The notes under the pieces: model-generated | What the model was told of the DNA's origin: nothing | The model's input: only the letters and a program-made list of their open reading frames with translations | Database searches by the model: none | Position numbers and translations under genes: made by a program | Assembly: GCF_006636215.1 (NCBI RefSeq) | Contig: NZ_VIFM01000081.1 | Location: forward strand, 1-40,992 | Origin: Myxococcus llanfairpwllgwyngyllgogerychwyrndrobwllllantysiliogogogochensis | GTDB lineage: Bacteria > Myxococcota > Myxococcia > Myxococcales > Myxococcaceae | DNA length: 40,992 bases | Reading direction: 5' to 3' | In this document: one piece after another, positions 24,167 through 33,424 of the stretch | How the letters are laid out: every line of letters begins with the position of its first letter | Position numbering within the stretch: position 1 is the stretch's first letter

Positions 24167-25144
24167 TCACAGCAGCGACAGTTGCTGCGGCTTGCCTCCC
24201 AGCGGCCGGGCATCCACGCCCGCGTCCCGCAGCGCCTGCGCCAGCTCCTCCGCGAAGCCGTGACACGTAATCACCTCGCTCGCCCCCGTCGCCTTCACGT
24301 AGGCCATCAGCGATGGGAAGTCCGCGTGGTCCGACACCGGAAACGCCACGTCCGCGCCGTACCGCCGCGCCGCGCCCGGGTCCATCGCCCATCCCGTCAG
24401 CACCGCCGTGCCTCGTGGCCACAGATGCGCCAGCGCTCCACCTCGCGCCTGGTGCGGCGGGAAGAACAGCACCTCGCCCGGCTCCACCTTCCCGTGGAAG
24501 CACCGCAGGTTCTCAATCGGCACACCCAGCTCCGCGTAGAGCTGCGCCACCTCGAAAATCGATGAGTGCGCCACCAGCGAGAAGCCCTTGCCCGCAAGGA
24601 ACTTCATCGCCTCCTGGCTCTTGCCCAGCGGATACCCCAGCACCACCGGCACCGCGTCCCGCTCGAGCTGCCGCCGAATCCACGCCTCCACCTGCCCCCA
24701 CACCTCGTCGCGCGGCGGGAAGCGGTAGCGCGGATGACCGAAGGTCGACTCGATGACGAGCGTGTCGCACTCCGCCACCTCCGTCGCCTCCGCCGTCAAC
24801 GACGGCACCACGTTCAAATCCCCTGTGTAGACGACACGCCGCCCGTCCGAGCGGATGACGCGAAGCTGCGCGCTGCCCAGGATGTGCCCCGCCGGCAGCA
24901 GCTCCAGCACCAGCGGCCCCAGCTCGAAGGGACGGCGATACGGCGCGGCCAGCGGCGCACTCACCGGCCCCAGCCGATGCTCCATGAAGCGCAGCGTCGC
25001 CGTCGTGGCGATGGTGCGCTCATGCCTGGCGATGTGGTCCGAATGTCCGTGGCTCACGAAGCTCAGCGGCGACTTGCGCTTCGCGTCCAGGGACAGGAGG
25101 GTGCCCGTCAGGTGCAACCCGTTTCGACGCAGCTCCACGCTCAT
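24167..25144 (-). CDS. Metallo-beta-lactamase-fold exonuclease-like protein
   Basis: This is a 325-residue MBL-fold hydrolase. The metal ligands are plain: SHGHSDHI (His32, His34, Asp36, His37), AGHILGSAQL, YTGDLN, FPVSDHADF, and a late THG-like CHGFAEEL. The arrangement with a C-terminal GTAVLTGWAMDPGAARRYGAD block and the SDHADF motif resembles the beta-CASP/CPSF-like proteins annotated as ligase-associated DNA exonucleases. These usually sit beside an ATP-dependent DNA ligase and a Lhr helicase. No such neighbours are present, which weakens the DNA-repair reading. The start is taken as the ATG at 25142-25144 (MSVELRRNGLHL); a GTG at 25177 would add eleven residues. Confidence 0.8.
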   Translation of the reverse strand: MSVELRRNGLHLTGTLLSLDAKRKSPLSFVSHGHSDHIARHERTIATTATLRFMEHRLGPVSAPLAAPYRRPFELGPLVLELLPAGHILGSAQLRVIRSDGRRVVYTGDLNVVPSLTAEATEVAECDTLVIESTFGHPRYRFPPRDEVWGQVEAWIRRQLERDAVPVVLGYPLGKSQEAMKFLAGKGFSLVAHSSIFEVAQLYAELGVPIENLRCFHGKVEPGEVLFFPPHQARGGALAHLWPRGTAVLTGWAMDPGAARRYGADVAFPVSDHADFPSLMAYVKATGASEVITCHGFAEELAQALRDAGVDARPLGGKPQQLSLL

Positions 25145-25234
25145 GAGAAGGGTCCCGGATATAGCGCGTCCACCCACCCGTGGGCCGCTTCTCTCGCGAC
25201 CTCCGCCTGTCCGCCCGGGGAGCAGCCTCCGGCG

Positions 25235-26188
25235 TCAGCCCGTCCCCTGCACTCCCCGTCGCCTTGACTTCCACCACGTCCAGGCCGGCGACCCCAGCTC
25301 CGCCACCAGCACCCCCGTCAGGATGAGCCCACCGCCCATCGCCTCCGGCGCGCCCAGCACCTCGTAGCCCAGCACCACCGAGTACATCGACGCGAACACC
25401 GGCTCCAACGCGTAGATGACCGCCGCGCGCACCGCCGACGTCCGCGCCTGTGCCCACGTCTGGATGCTGATGGCCAGCGCGCTCGGCAACAGCCCGCACA
25501 CCAGCACCGCCGTCACCAGCGACGGATTCCACTCCACCTTGCGCGTCACGAAGGGCAGGCACGCCGCCGATAACAGCGCCACGCCCCACAGCTGCACCGC
25601 CACCATCCCCAGCACGCCCTCCTTCGACGCGTAGCGCTCCGTGAGGGTGATGTGCCCCGCGTACGCCACCGCACAGCCCAGCGACAGCAGCTCGCCCACA
25701 CTCAGCCAGCCGCCCCCCTCGCCCGGGGCGGGCCGCGTGAGCAGGTAGAGCCCCACCGCCGACAACGCCACGCCCATCAGCGCCGCGGGCTTCGGCATCC
25801 GCCGGAACACCAGCAGCGACAACAGCGGGACGAACAGCACCGCCATCCCGGTGATGAACGCCGAACGCGACGGCGTGGTGAGCGTCAGCCCCCACGTCTG
25901 GAGCGCGAAGCCCAGGAACAGGAAGGTGGCCAGCACCGAGCCATGGCGCAGGTTCGTCGGGGAGAACACCTGTCGCCCCGCCAACGCGCTCAACACCACC
26001 GCGCCCACCCCGAAGCGAAGCGCGAGGAAGGTGAAAGGGTCCGCGAAGCTCAGGGCGTCCTTCACCACCACGAAGGTGACGCCCCAGATGAGGGTGATGA
26101 AGAGCAGCGCGCCGTCCGCCTGGAGGCCCTTGAGTCGCTCCAGGCGAGTCGGCCCGCGCCCCATGCTGTCGGGAGTGGAGATGCTCAC
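25235..26188 (-). CDS. EamA/DMT-family permease
   Basis: This is a 317-residue inner-membrane protein with about ten hydrophobic helices arranged as two EamA repeats. The first opens ADGALLFITLIWGVTFVVVKDAL and includes ALRFGVGAVVLSAL. The second opens ELLSLGCAVAYAGHITLTERYA and includes YALEPVFASMYSVVLGYEVLG with the typical EPVFA motif. Drug/metabolite-transporter family members move amino acids, nucleotide sugars or other small molecules, usually outward; no substrate can be assigned. The GTG at 26186-26188 is preceded by AGGA at a good distance. An ATG at 26164 is a second possibility, and the frame stays open to 26248. Confidence 0.85.
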   Translation of the reverse strand: MSISTPDSMGRGPTRLERLKGLQADGALLFITLIWGVTFVVVKDALSFADPFTFLALRFGVGAVVLSALAGRQVFSPTNLRHGSVLATFLFLGFALQTWGLTLTTPSRSAFITGMAVLFVPLLSLLVFRRMPKPAALMGVALSAVGLYLLTRPAPGEGGGWLSVGELLSLGCAVAYAGHITLTERYASKEGVLGMVAVQLWGVALLSAACLPFVTRKVEWNPSLVTAVLVCGLLPSALAISIQTWAQARTSAVRAAVIYALEPVFASMYSVVLGYEVLGAPEAMGGGLILTGVLVAELGSPAWTWWKSRRRGVQGTG

Positions 26189-26263
26189 GGAAGTCCTCAC
26201 GACGCGAAGGCGCGGCGCGGGTGCTTTTGACTCACCGCGAGCCCTCACGCAACCCCGGCGACT

Positions 26264-27247
26264 TCAGCGCCCGGAGTCCCGCTCCAGGACCACCAGTCGC
26301 TTGGAGCGCCCCGCGGCGTCCCAGGCCTCGTTCGTCCGCCGGGTCAGCGCGTCCGATGACCGACGAAAGCCCACCCTCTCGAACGTTCGCAGCGACGCGG
26401 CGTTGTCTTCGTCCACATCCGCCTGGACGCTCGGCTCCCCTTGTCGGTGTGCCTCCATCAGCAGACAGGCCAACAGCTGCGTGGCCACGCCCATCCGCCG
26501 GGCCTGAGGCGCCACCACCAACGAACGCACCCAGACGCCCTCCAGCGGCAACCCCTCCTGCCGATACGAGTCCACCCAGGCGAAGCCGTGAAGCCTCCCC
26601 TTCGCGTCCAGCGCACCCGCCGCCGCGCCCCGGCGCTCGGAGTCCTCCAGCCCCCAACGCTCGCGAAGCTGCCGGCGCAGGAAGCTGGCGGACACCACCA
26701 GTCGCTCGCTCGCGAAGAGGAGCAGGGCGTCCTGGTCCTCCGCCCGCAGCAGTCGGACCGCCAGCGGCCCCACCAGGTGGCGCCGCAGCGGTTTCGACCA
26801 GCCGGAGAAGAAGAAGTCCCTCACACCCCGATAGACTAGCCGGGTCTCGGGCCTCGCCCACGCGGTCGCCAGGGTCCGCTGGGCCACCCAGAGCGCCGGT
26901 CGGAAGGGCCTGGGCAACGGCACCCGCCACCGGCCACGCCGCAGCGCCACCACCCGGCCGAGCACTTCCCCACCCGAGCGCTCCTCCGCGCCCAGCAGCG
27001 TGGCCGTCCTCCAGGGACGGGTGGACACCACCACCCGCGCCGTCAGCATCCGCGCCTGACGCACCAGCACCACGTCCCCGCGCGACGTCGCGCCAGGCCC
27101 ACAGCGCAGCACCCTCACCGCGTCACCGACTCGCAGCAGGGGATACAGGTCCTGGCTTACACCTCGCACCCAGAGCTTCTGGCCCGGAGGCAGCGCCTCC
27201 AGCACGTCCAGCAGCACCTCGGTGGACGGCGTCTTCCGCGGCGGCAC
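26264..27247 (-). CDS. Fusion of S24/S26 signal-peptidase-like domain and GNAT acetyltransferase
   Basis: This 327-residue protein has two unlike halves. Residues about 25-105 have the S24/S26 peptidase outline: WVRGVSQDLYPLLRVGDAVRV, then SRGDVVLVR and ARVVV. The usual G-x-S-M-x-P box is altered to GVSQDLYP, and no clear catalytic lysine precedes the late RV pair, so proteolytic activity is doubtful. Residues about 170-325 form a GNAT domain, with VRSLVVAPQARRMGVATQLL as the acetyl-CoA loop and ASLRTFERVGF near the end. The GTG start is well supported by GGAGGT five bases upstream. It lies 75 bases upstream of the EamA permease gene on the same strand and may be in one unit with it. The acceptor of the acetyl group is unknown. 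Confidence 0.75.
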   Translation of the reverse strand: MPPRKTPSTEVLLDVLEALPPGQKLWVRGVSQDLYPLLRVGDAVRVLRCGPGATSRGDVVLVRQARMLTARVVVSTRPWRTATLLGAEERSGGEVLGRVVALRRGRWRVPLPRPFRPALWVAQRTLATAWARPETRLVYRGVRDFFFSGWSKPLRRHLVGPLAVRLLRAEDQDALLLFASERLVVSASFLRRQLRERWGLEDSERRGAAAGALDAKGRLHGFAWVDSYRQEGLPLEGVWVRSLVVAPQARRMGVATQLLACLLMEAHRQGEPSVQADVDEDNAASLRTFERVGFRRSSDALTRRTNEAWDAAGRSKRLVVLERDSGR

Positions 27248-27252
27248 GCGCC

Positions 27253-27258
27253 ACCTCC
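27253..27258 (-). promoter_or_regulatory. Ribosome-binding site deciding the GTG start of the fusion gene
   Basis: GGAGGT on the minus strand lies five bases before the GTG at 27245-27247. No ATG in this frame has a comparable site. Confidence 0.75.
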
Positions 27259-27439
27259 AGGGAAGTCCGGCCCCACACGAGCCTTCCCCTGTCGCTCGTC
27301 CGCCGGAATCTACCCGCTCCCCTCTCCCACACCAACCGACGCGAGGCGACTGGAACCCGGGGCCCTATCCCGCGCGCTCCGGGCTCGCTAAGAGAGGAGC
27401 GCCGCCCCGCCGGGAGGTGGCTCAAGGAGGAGTGAGGTC

Positions 27440-28000
27440 ATGGACGCGACGCCCGAGGGCTCGCTGGTGCCACAGCAGGGGTGGTGGAGCCGCAACTGGA
27501 AGTGGTTCGTGCCGGTGGGCTGCCTGGGCGTGCTGGCCTCGTGCGGCTGCCTGGGCTTCGCGCTCGTGGGGCTCGGCTACTCGTCGTTGAAGAACATGGA
27601 CGCCTTCACGGAGGCGGTGGCCATTGCCCGCTCCGACGCGGAGGTGCGCACCGCGCTGGGCTCGCCCATCGACAACGGACTGCCCAAGCAGACGTCGGTG
27701 CGGACCGTCAACGGCGTGACGCACGCGCGGCTGGCCATTCCCCTCGACGGGCCCCAGGCGGACGGCATGCTGCACGTCGACGCCAAGAAGCAGGGCGAGG
27801 GCGAGTGGCGGTACGACACCCTCGCGGTGGAGCTGGAGGACGGCACGCGCATCGACCTGCGCGACGACGCACCCCAAGCGCCCGACGCGTTCCCCGAGGA
27901 CGAAGGCGCGGAAGAGGCGCCCCTGCCACCTCCGACGGAGCCGCCCGCTGGAGACGAGGACGCCCCGGAGCGCGGACGCGACAGCGACATCGAGCTGTAG
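27440..28000 (+). CDS. Coa1/Tim21-like membrane-anchored protein
   Basis: This 186-residue protein has an N-terminal cytoplasmic stretch, one membrane helix (about residues 22-48, rich in Cys and Gly), a small globular domain and a Pro/Glu/Asp-rich tail from about residue 143. The globular part reads [17 protein letters not shown], then [33 protein letters not shown] and [13 protein letters not shown]. This is the pattern of the cytochrome-oxidase-assembly-factor Coa1 family: an alpha helix, a glycine-containing IPL strand and a G-E-W strand pair. The role in bacteria is not established. AAGGAGGAG lies upstream of the ATG. It is divergent from the fusion gene and convergent with etfA, with a hairpin in between. 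Confidence 0.75.
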   Translation: MDATPEGSLVPQQGWWSRNWKWFVPVGCLGVLASCGCLGFALVGLGYSSLKNMDAFTEAVAIARSDAEVRTALGSPIDNGLPKQTSVRTVNGVTHARLAIPLDGPQADGMLHVDAKKQGEGEWRYDTLAVELEDGTRIDLRDDAPQAPDAFPEDEGAEEAPLPPPTEPPAGDEDAPERGRDSDIEL

Positions 28001-28017
28001 GCGCGAACACCGGAAAC

Positions 28018-28062
28018 GACGAAGGGGCGGCGCGGGGACACTGCCCCACGTCGCCCCTCGTC
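28018..28062. terminator. Nested hairpin between the Coa1-like gene and etfA
   Basis: GACGA and GGGGCG (28018-28029, one bulged A) pair with CGCCCC-T-CGTC (28052-28062). Inside, GGGG (28034-28037) pairs with CCCC (28044-28047) around a six-base loop. It lies between convergent genes and can serve both strands. Confidence 0.65.
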
Positions 28063-28086
28063 TTGAGCCCCTTGCGGGCCGGAGTG

Positions 28087-29052
<966 letters not shown>

Positions 29053-29080
29053 GGGAGTGTCTCCGTATCTTCCGAGAGGG

Positions 29081-29878
29081 TTAGACGACCTTCGCCTCGT
29101 TGCGCAGCTTGTCCACCAGCGTGGCCACGTCCGGCACCTTGATGCCGGCCTTGCGCGCGGGCGGGGACGAAAGCTTCACGATCTGGATCTTCGGGGCGAC
29201 ATCCACGCCCAGCTTCTCCGGCGTCAGCTCCTCGATGGGCTTGCTCTTCGCCTTCATGATGCCCGGGAGGCTGGCGTAGCGCGGCGTGTTGAGGCGCAGG
29301 TCCGTCGTCACGACGGCGGGCAGCTGGCACTCCAGCGTCGCCAGCCCGTTGTCGACCTCGCGAATCACGCGCACGGCCTTGCCGTCCGCGGTCAGCGTCA
29401 CGGCGGGGACCTTGTTCTTCTCCTGCTCGCTCTCCATCGACTCCACCTTGGATGCGAACGTGGCCTGACCCCAGCCCAGGAACTCGGCCAGGTACTGGCC
29501 CACCTGGTTCTGGTCGTCGTCGATGGACTGCTTGCCCAGGATGACGAGGTCCGGCTTCTCCTTCTCCGTCACCTTCTGGAGCAGGGCGGCGATGCCGAAC
29601 TGGTCCAACGGACCGGTGTGATTCACCCACACGGCGCGGTGAGCCCCCATGGCCAGGGCGTGCCGGAGCTGCTCCTGCACTTCCTTGCCACCGATGGACA
29701 CCACCACCACTTCACCCTGGTGCTTGGCGACGAGCCGGAGACCTTCCTCCACGCCAATCTCGTCGAAGGGGTTGATCTTGTACTTGAGCCCCTCCTGCAC
29801 GATGCCCGAGCCGTCGGGCTTCACCTTGATTTTGGACTCGGGGTCTTCCACGCGCTTGGCGGTGACGAGGATCTTCAC
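29081..29878 (-). CDS. etfB: Electron transfer flavoprotein beta subunit
   Basis: This 265-residue subunit pairs with EtfA and binds AMP. It opens MKILVTAKRVEDPESKIKV. Then follow KYKINPFDEIGVEEGLRL, VNHTGPLDQFGIAALL, DLVILGKQSIDDDQNQVGQYLAE and the recognition loop region PGIMKAKSKPIEELTPEKLGVD, which contacts dehydrogenases. All are typical of group I ETF-beta. The start is a GTG at 29876-29878 with AAGGAG ten bases upstream. It is the first gene of the etfBA pair. About 150 bases separate it from the acyl-CoA dehydrogenase stop, including a hairpin, so it may have its own promoter. Confidence 0.96.
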   Translation of the reverse strand: MKILVTAKRVEDPESKIKVKPDGSGIVQEGLKYKINPFDEIGVEEGLRLVAKHQGEVVVVSIGGKEVQEQLRHALAMGAHRAVWVNHTGPLDQFGIAALLQKVTEKEKPDLVILGKQSIDDDQNQVGQYLAEFLGWGQATFASKVESMESEQEKNKVPAVTLTADGKAVRVIREVDNGLATLECQLPAVVTTDLRLNTPRYASLPGIMKAKSKPIEELTPEKLGVDVAPKIQIVKLSSPPARKAGIKVPDVATLVDKLRNEAKVV

Positions 29879-29981
29879 GGCTGGGCTTCTCCTTGCGGGA
29901 GGCGTTTATGAAGGCTGGAAAACAGTCCGTGCGGTCCGCATTGACGCGACGCGCGAACGGTCTGGGTTAATAGGCATCCGG

Positions 29982-30017
29982 GTGTCACGGCGGCAATGGG
30001 AAACGGCCGCCGGACAC
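29982..30017 (-). terminator. Hairpin between the acyl-CoA dehydrogenase gene and etfB
   Basis: On the minus strand GTGTC-CGGCGGC pairs with GCCGCCG-T-GACAC, with one bulged T, around a loop of about eleven bases. It starts 13 bases past the dehydrogenase stop. No T tract follows, so it may reduce rather than stop transcription into etfBA. Confidence 0.45.
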
Positions 30018-30029
30018 AGTTCTGCTTTT

Positions 30030-31166
<1,137 letters not shown>

Positions 31167-31191
31167 GAGATTCCTCGGGGTGCGTCGACGT

Positions 31192-31209
31192 GTTGATTCG
31201 GAAGTCAAC
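31192..31209. promoter_or_regulatory. Inverted repeat upstream of the acyl-CoA dehydrogenase gene
   Basis: GTTGATTCGGAAGTCAAC is a dyad with five perfectly matched outer pairs (GTTGA/TCAAC) around eight bases, 26-43 bases before the ATG. It is the most A/T-rich spot in the spacer. It could be an operator for a TetR- or GntR-type regulator; no regulator gene is adjacent. Confidence 0.25.
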
Positions 31210-31281
31210 GAATACATGCCGCGCCGCGAAATCTCCAGCCCAACCCGCCTGGGAAAGTGGAGCCCAGGGGGGCGAGCGACA

Positions 31282-31309
31282 CCCCGGGGGCCACGAAGGC
31301 CCTCCGGGG
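31282..31309 (-). terminator. Hairpin terminator after the transaldolase gene
   Basis: CCCCGG-GGGCC (31282-31292) pairs with GGCCC-T-CCGGGG (31298-31309), with one bulged base, around a five-base loop. It lies 14 bases past the transaldolase stop and before the acyl-CoA dehydrogenase gene. Confidence 0.6.
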
Positions 31310-31322
31310 ACCCAGGGTGCGT

Positions 31323-31976
31323 CTACTTCTTCGCCTTGGGGACCTTTTCCCAATCCGCGAGGAACTTCTTGATGCCCGCGTCGGTGAGCGGGTGGTTCGC
31401 CAGCTGGGTGATGACGCTGTAGGGCAGCGTGGCGACATGAGCGCCCATGCGGGCGGACTGGAGCACGTGCACGGGGTTGCGCACGCTGGCGACCAGCACC
31501 TGCGTGTCGAAATCGTAGTTCTGGTAGATCTCCAGGATGTTGGAGATGAGCTCCATGCCGTCCTGGGAGATGTCGTCCAGCCGTCCGACGAAGGGCGACA
31601 CGTAGGTGGCGCCGGCCTTGGCGCACAGCAGGGCCTGGTTGGCGGAGAAGATGAGGGTGACGTTGGTGCGGATGCCCTCGGCGGTCAGCGCCTTGACGGC
31701 CTTCACGCCCTCGACGCCCATGGGAATCTTCACGACGACGTTGTCGTGAATCTTCGCCAGCACGCGGCCCTCGGCGATGAGCCCCTCAGCGTCCAGGGAC
31801 ACGGCCTCCGCGCTGATGGGGCCGTCGACGATGGAGCAGATCTCCCGGATGGTCTCTTCCAGGCCGCGGCCGACCTTGGCCAGCAGGGACGGGTTGGTGG
31901 TGACGCCGTCCACGCAGCCCATGGCGTGGGCCTTGCGGATTTCCTCGACGTCCGCGCTGTCGATGAAGAACTTCAT
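31323..31976 (-). CDS. tal: Transaldolase / fructose-6-phosphate aldolase-type short transaldolase
   Basis: This is a 217-residue enzyme of the short transaldolase family (TalC/Fsa group), which transfers a dihydroxyacetone unit between sugar phosphates or cleaves fructose 6-phosphate. It opens [20 protein letters not shown], then [13 protein letters not shown], then NVVVKIPMG with the Schiff-base Lys83. It continues [31 protein letters not shown] and [21 protein letters not shown]. The length is normal for the family. The start ATG at 31974-31976 is preceded by AGGAGAG. A much longer open frame runs on to 32573, but that part is only the complement of the neighbouring isomerase gene. It is divergent from that gene. 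Confidence 0.95.
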   Translation of the reverse strand: MKFFIDSADVEEIRKAHAMGCVDGVTTNPSLLAKVGRGLEETIREICSIVDGPISAEAVSLDAEGLIAEGRVLAKIHDNVVVKIPMGVEGVKAVKALTAEGIRTNVTLIFSANQALLCAKAGATYVSPFVGRLDDISQDGMELISNILEIYQNYDFDTQVLVASVRNPVHVLQSARMGAHVATLPYSVITQLANHPLTDAGIKKFLADWEKVPKAKK

Positions 31977-32121
31977 CTCGTCACTCTCCTGGGTGGCCCG
32001 GTGAAGGGCTGGAAAAGGAATCGGCCTGGGGGGCCGGGCGAGCAGGCGCGTAACCGATGCCCCCCCACGCGTCAAGGGTGGCCACGGTGGTGTCCGGCAG
32101 GTACAAGGCGAAGCCGACGCC

Positions 32122-33186
32122 ATGGCCCGCTCCCCTCGCTCCGCTGTCAAGAAGCCCCGTCTGCGCGCCCTCCCCGGCCGCTCCACGCCAGCCCCTTCGT
32201 CCGAGCCCGAGCCGGACGACGAGGCGCTGCTCGCATGCGCACGCGATGTGCTGGAGGCGGAGGCGAACGCCATCCTCGGCGTGACGACGCGGCTGGGCGC
32301 GCCCTTCCTCAAGGCCGTGCGGCTGGTGCGCGCGTGCGCGGGCCAGGTGATTGTCACGGGCATGGGCAAGGCGGGCCACATCGGCCAGAAGCTCTCCGCC
32401 ACGCTGGCCTCCACCGGCATCCGCTCCGTCTTCCTGCACCCCGCAGAGGCCGTGCACGGGGACCTGGGCCGCGTGGCGCGCGGAGACGTCATCCTCGCCC
32501 TGTCCAACAGCGGCTCCACCGAGGAGCTGCTGCGCCTGATGCCCGCTTTCAAGCGCATGGCCACGCCGGTCATCGCGCTGACGGGGGATGCTCAGAGTCC
32601 GCTGGCGAAGGGCTCGGACGTGGTGCTGGACATCGGCCGCATCGCGGAGGCGTGCCCCATGGGCATGGTGCCCACCGCGTCCACCGCCGCGCTGCACGCC
32701 TTGGGCGACGCGCTCACCATGGCGGTGATGCGCTCGCGCCCTTTCGGCACGGATGACTACGCGCTCCTGCATCCCGGTGGGAAGCTGGGCCGCTCCGTGC
32801 AGCGCGTCTTCGAGCTGATGCGCACCGGCCCGGCCAACCCGCTGGTACGCGACATCGCCCCGCTGTCTGAGGTCGTCGGGGTGATGACGAAGACGCCGGG
32901 ACGTCCAGGCGCCGCGTGCGTGGTGGACCGAAGGGGACGGCTGGTGGGCATCTTCACGGACGGCGACTTGCGCCGCCGCGTGGAGCAGGGCCTCACCGAC
33001 TTCGCCATCCCCGTGCGCGACATCATGGGGAAGCAGCCGCGGTGCGTGACGCCGGACACCCTGGTCATCGCCGCCACCGCGCAGATGCGCGAGCTGCGCG
33101 TGGACCAGCTCCCCGTGGTCGACGTCGAGGGCCGCGCCGTGGGCCTGCTCGACGTGCAGGACCTGCTCGCCGCGAAGTTCGTCTGA
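32122..33186 (+). CDS. kdsD: Arabinose-5-phosphate isomerase (KdsD/KpsF/GutQ family)
   Basis: This 354-residue enzyme converts ribulose 5-phosphate to arabinose 5-phosphate, the first step of Kdo synthesis for lipopolysaccharide. The SIS domain (about residues 60-200) contains [49 protein letters not shown] and the late [14 protein letters not shown]. Two CBS repeats follow (about 225-350), ending [30 protein letters not shown] 35-residue Arg/Pro-rich N-terminal extension precedes the enzyme proper, so the true start could be a little downstream. Its presence indicates Kdo-containing LPS. It is divergent from the transaldolase gene, whose pentose-phosphate products are upstream of its substrate. 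Confidence 0.93.
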   Translation: MARSPRSAVKKPRLRALPGRSTPAPSSEPEPDDEALLACARDVLEAEANAILGVTTRLGAPFLKAVRLVRACAGQVIVTGMGKAGHIGQKLSATLASTGIRSVFLHPAEAVHGDLGRVARGDVILALSNSGSTEELLRLMPAFKRMATPVIALTGDAQSPLAKGSDVVLDIGRIAEACPMGMVPTASTAALHALGDALTMAVMRSRPFGTDDYALLHPGGKLGRSVQRVFELMRTGPANPLVRDIAPLSEVVGVMTKTPGRPGAACVVDRRGRLVGIFTDGDLRRRVEQGLTDFAIPVRDIMGKQPRCVTPDTLVIAATAQMRELRVDQLPVVDVEGRAVGLLDVQDLLAAKFV

Positions 33187-33200
33187 GCACTCGGGCGGCG

Positions 33201-33398
33201 CGTGGCTGCTTCCGGGTGGCTCACTCCGACGGAGGCGGAGACTCCCAGCGCGCCGGACTCGATGGCGTGCCACGGAGCAGACGGCGACTCTGAGCATCAG
33301 ACGTCGCGTGGCTGCTTCCGGGTGGCTCACTCCGACGGAGGCGCCGAGCTCGACGTCGTGCCACGGAGGAGACTGGCGACTCTGAGCATCGGGCGTCG
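33201..33398. repeat. Two tandem direct repeats with a third partial copy
   Basis: A 37-base stretch at 33201-33237 recurs perfectly at 33307-33343. The shared boundary sequence GACTCTGAGCATC (ending near 33299 and again near 33390) leads each time into GxCGTCGCGTG. The first unit is 106 bases, the second 92, with about 14 bases lost inside. Each unit also contains CGTGGC at its start, CTCCGACGGAG, and GTGCCACGGAG about 66 bases on, so each can fold back on itself. The repeats fill the spacer between convergent genes. Confidence 0.85.
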
Positions 33399-33408
33399 CG
33401 TGACGCCC
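33391..33408. terminator. Hairpin between kdsD and the TPR-like gene
   Basis: GGGCGTC (33391-33397) pairs perfectly with GACGCCC (33402-33408) around a four-base loop. It directly follows the tandem repeats and lies 16 bases past the stop of the minus-strand gene. It can serve both convergent genes. Confidence 0.5.
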
Positions 33409-33424
33409 GTGCTCGATGTGGCGC

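Noticed and set aside
31977-32573. 200-codon upstream extension of the transaldolase
   Set aside because: The extension is antisense to the kdsD gene; the ATG at 31976 has a good ribosome-binding site and gives the normal family length.
33187-33424. Possible CRISPR array
   Set aside because: There are only two to three copies with 92-106 base periods, the spacers share sequence, and no cas genes are present.
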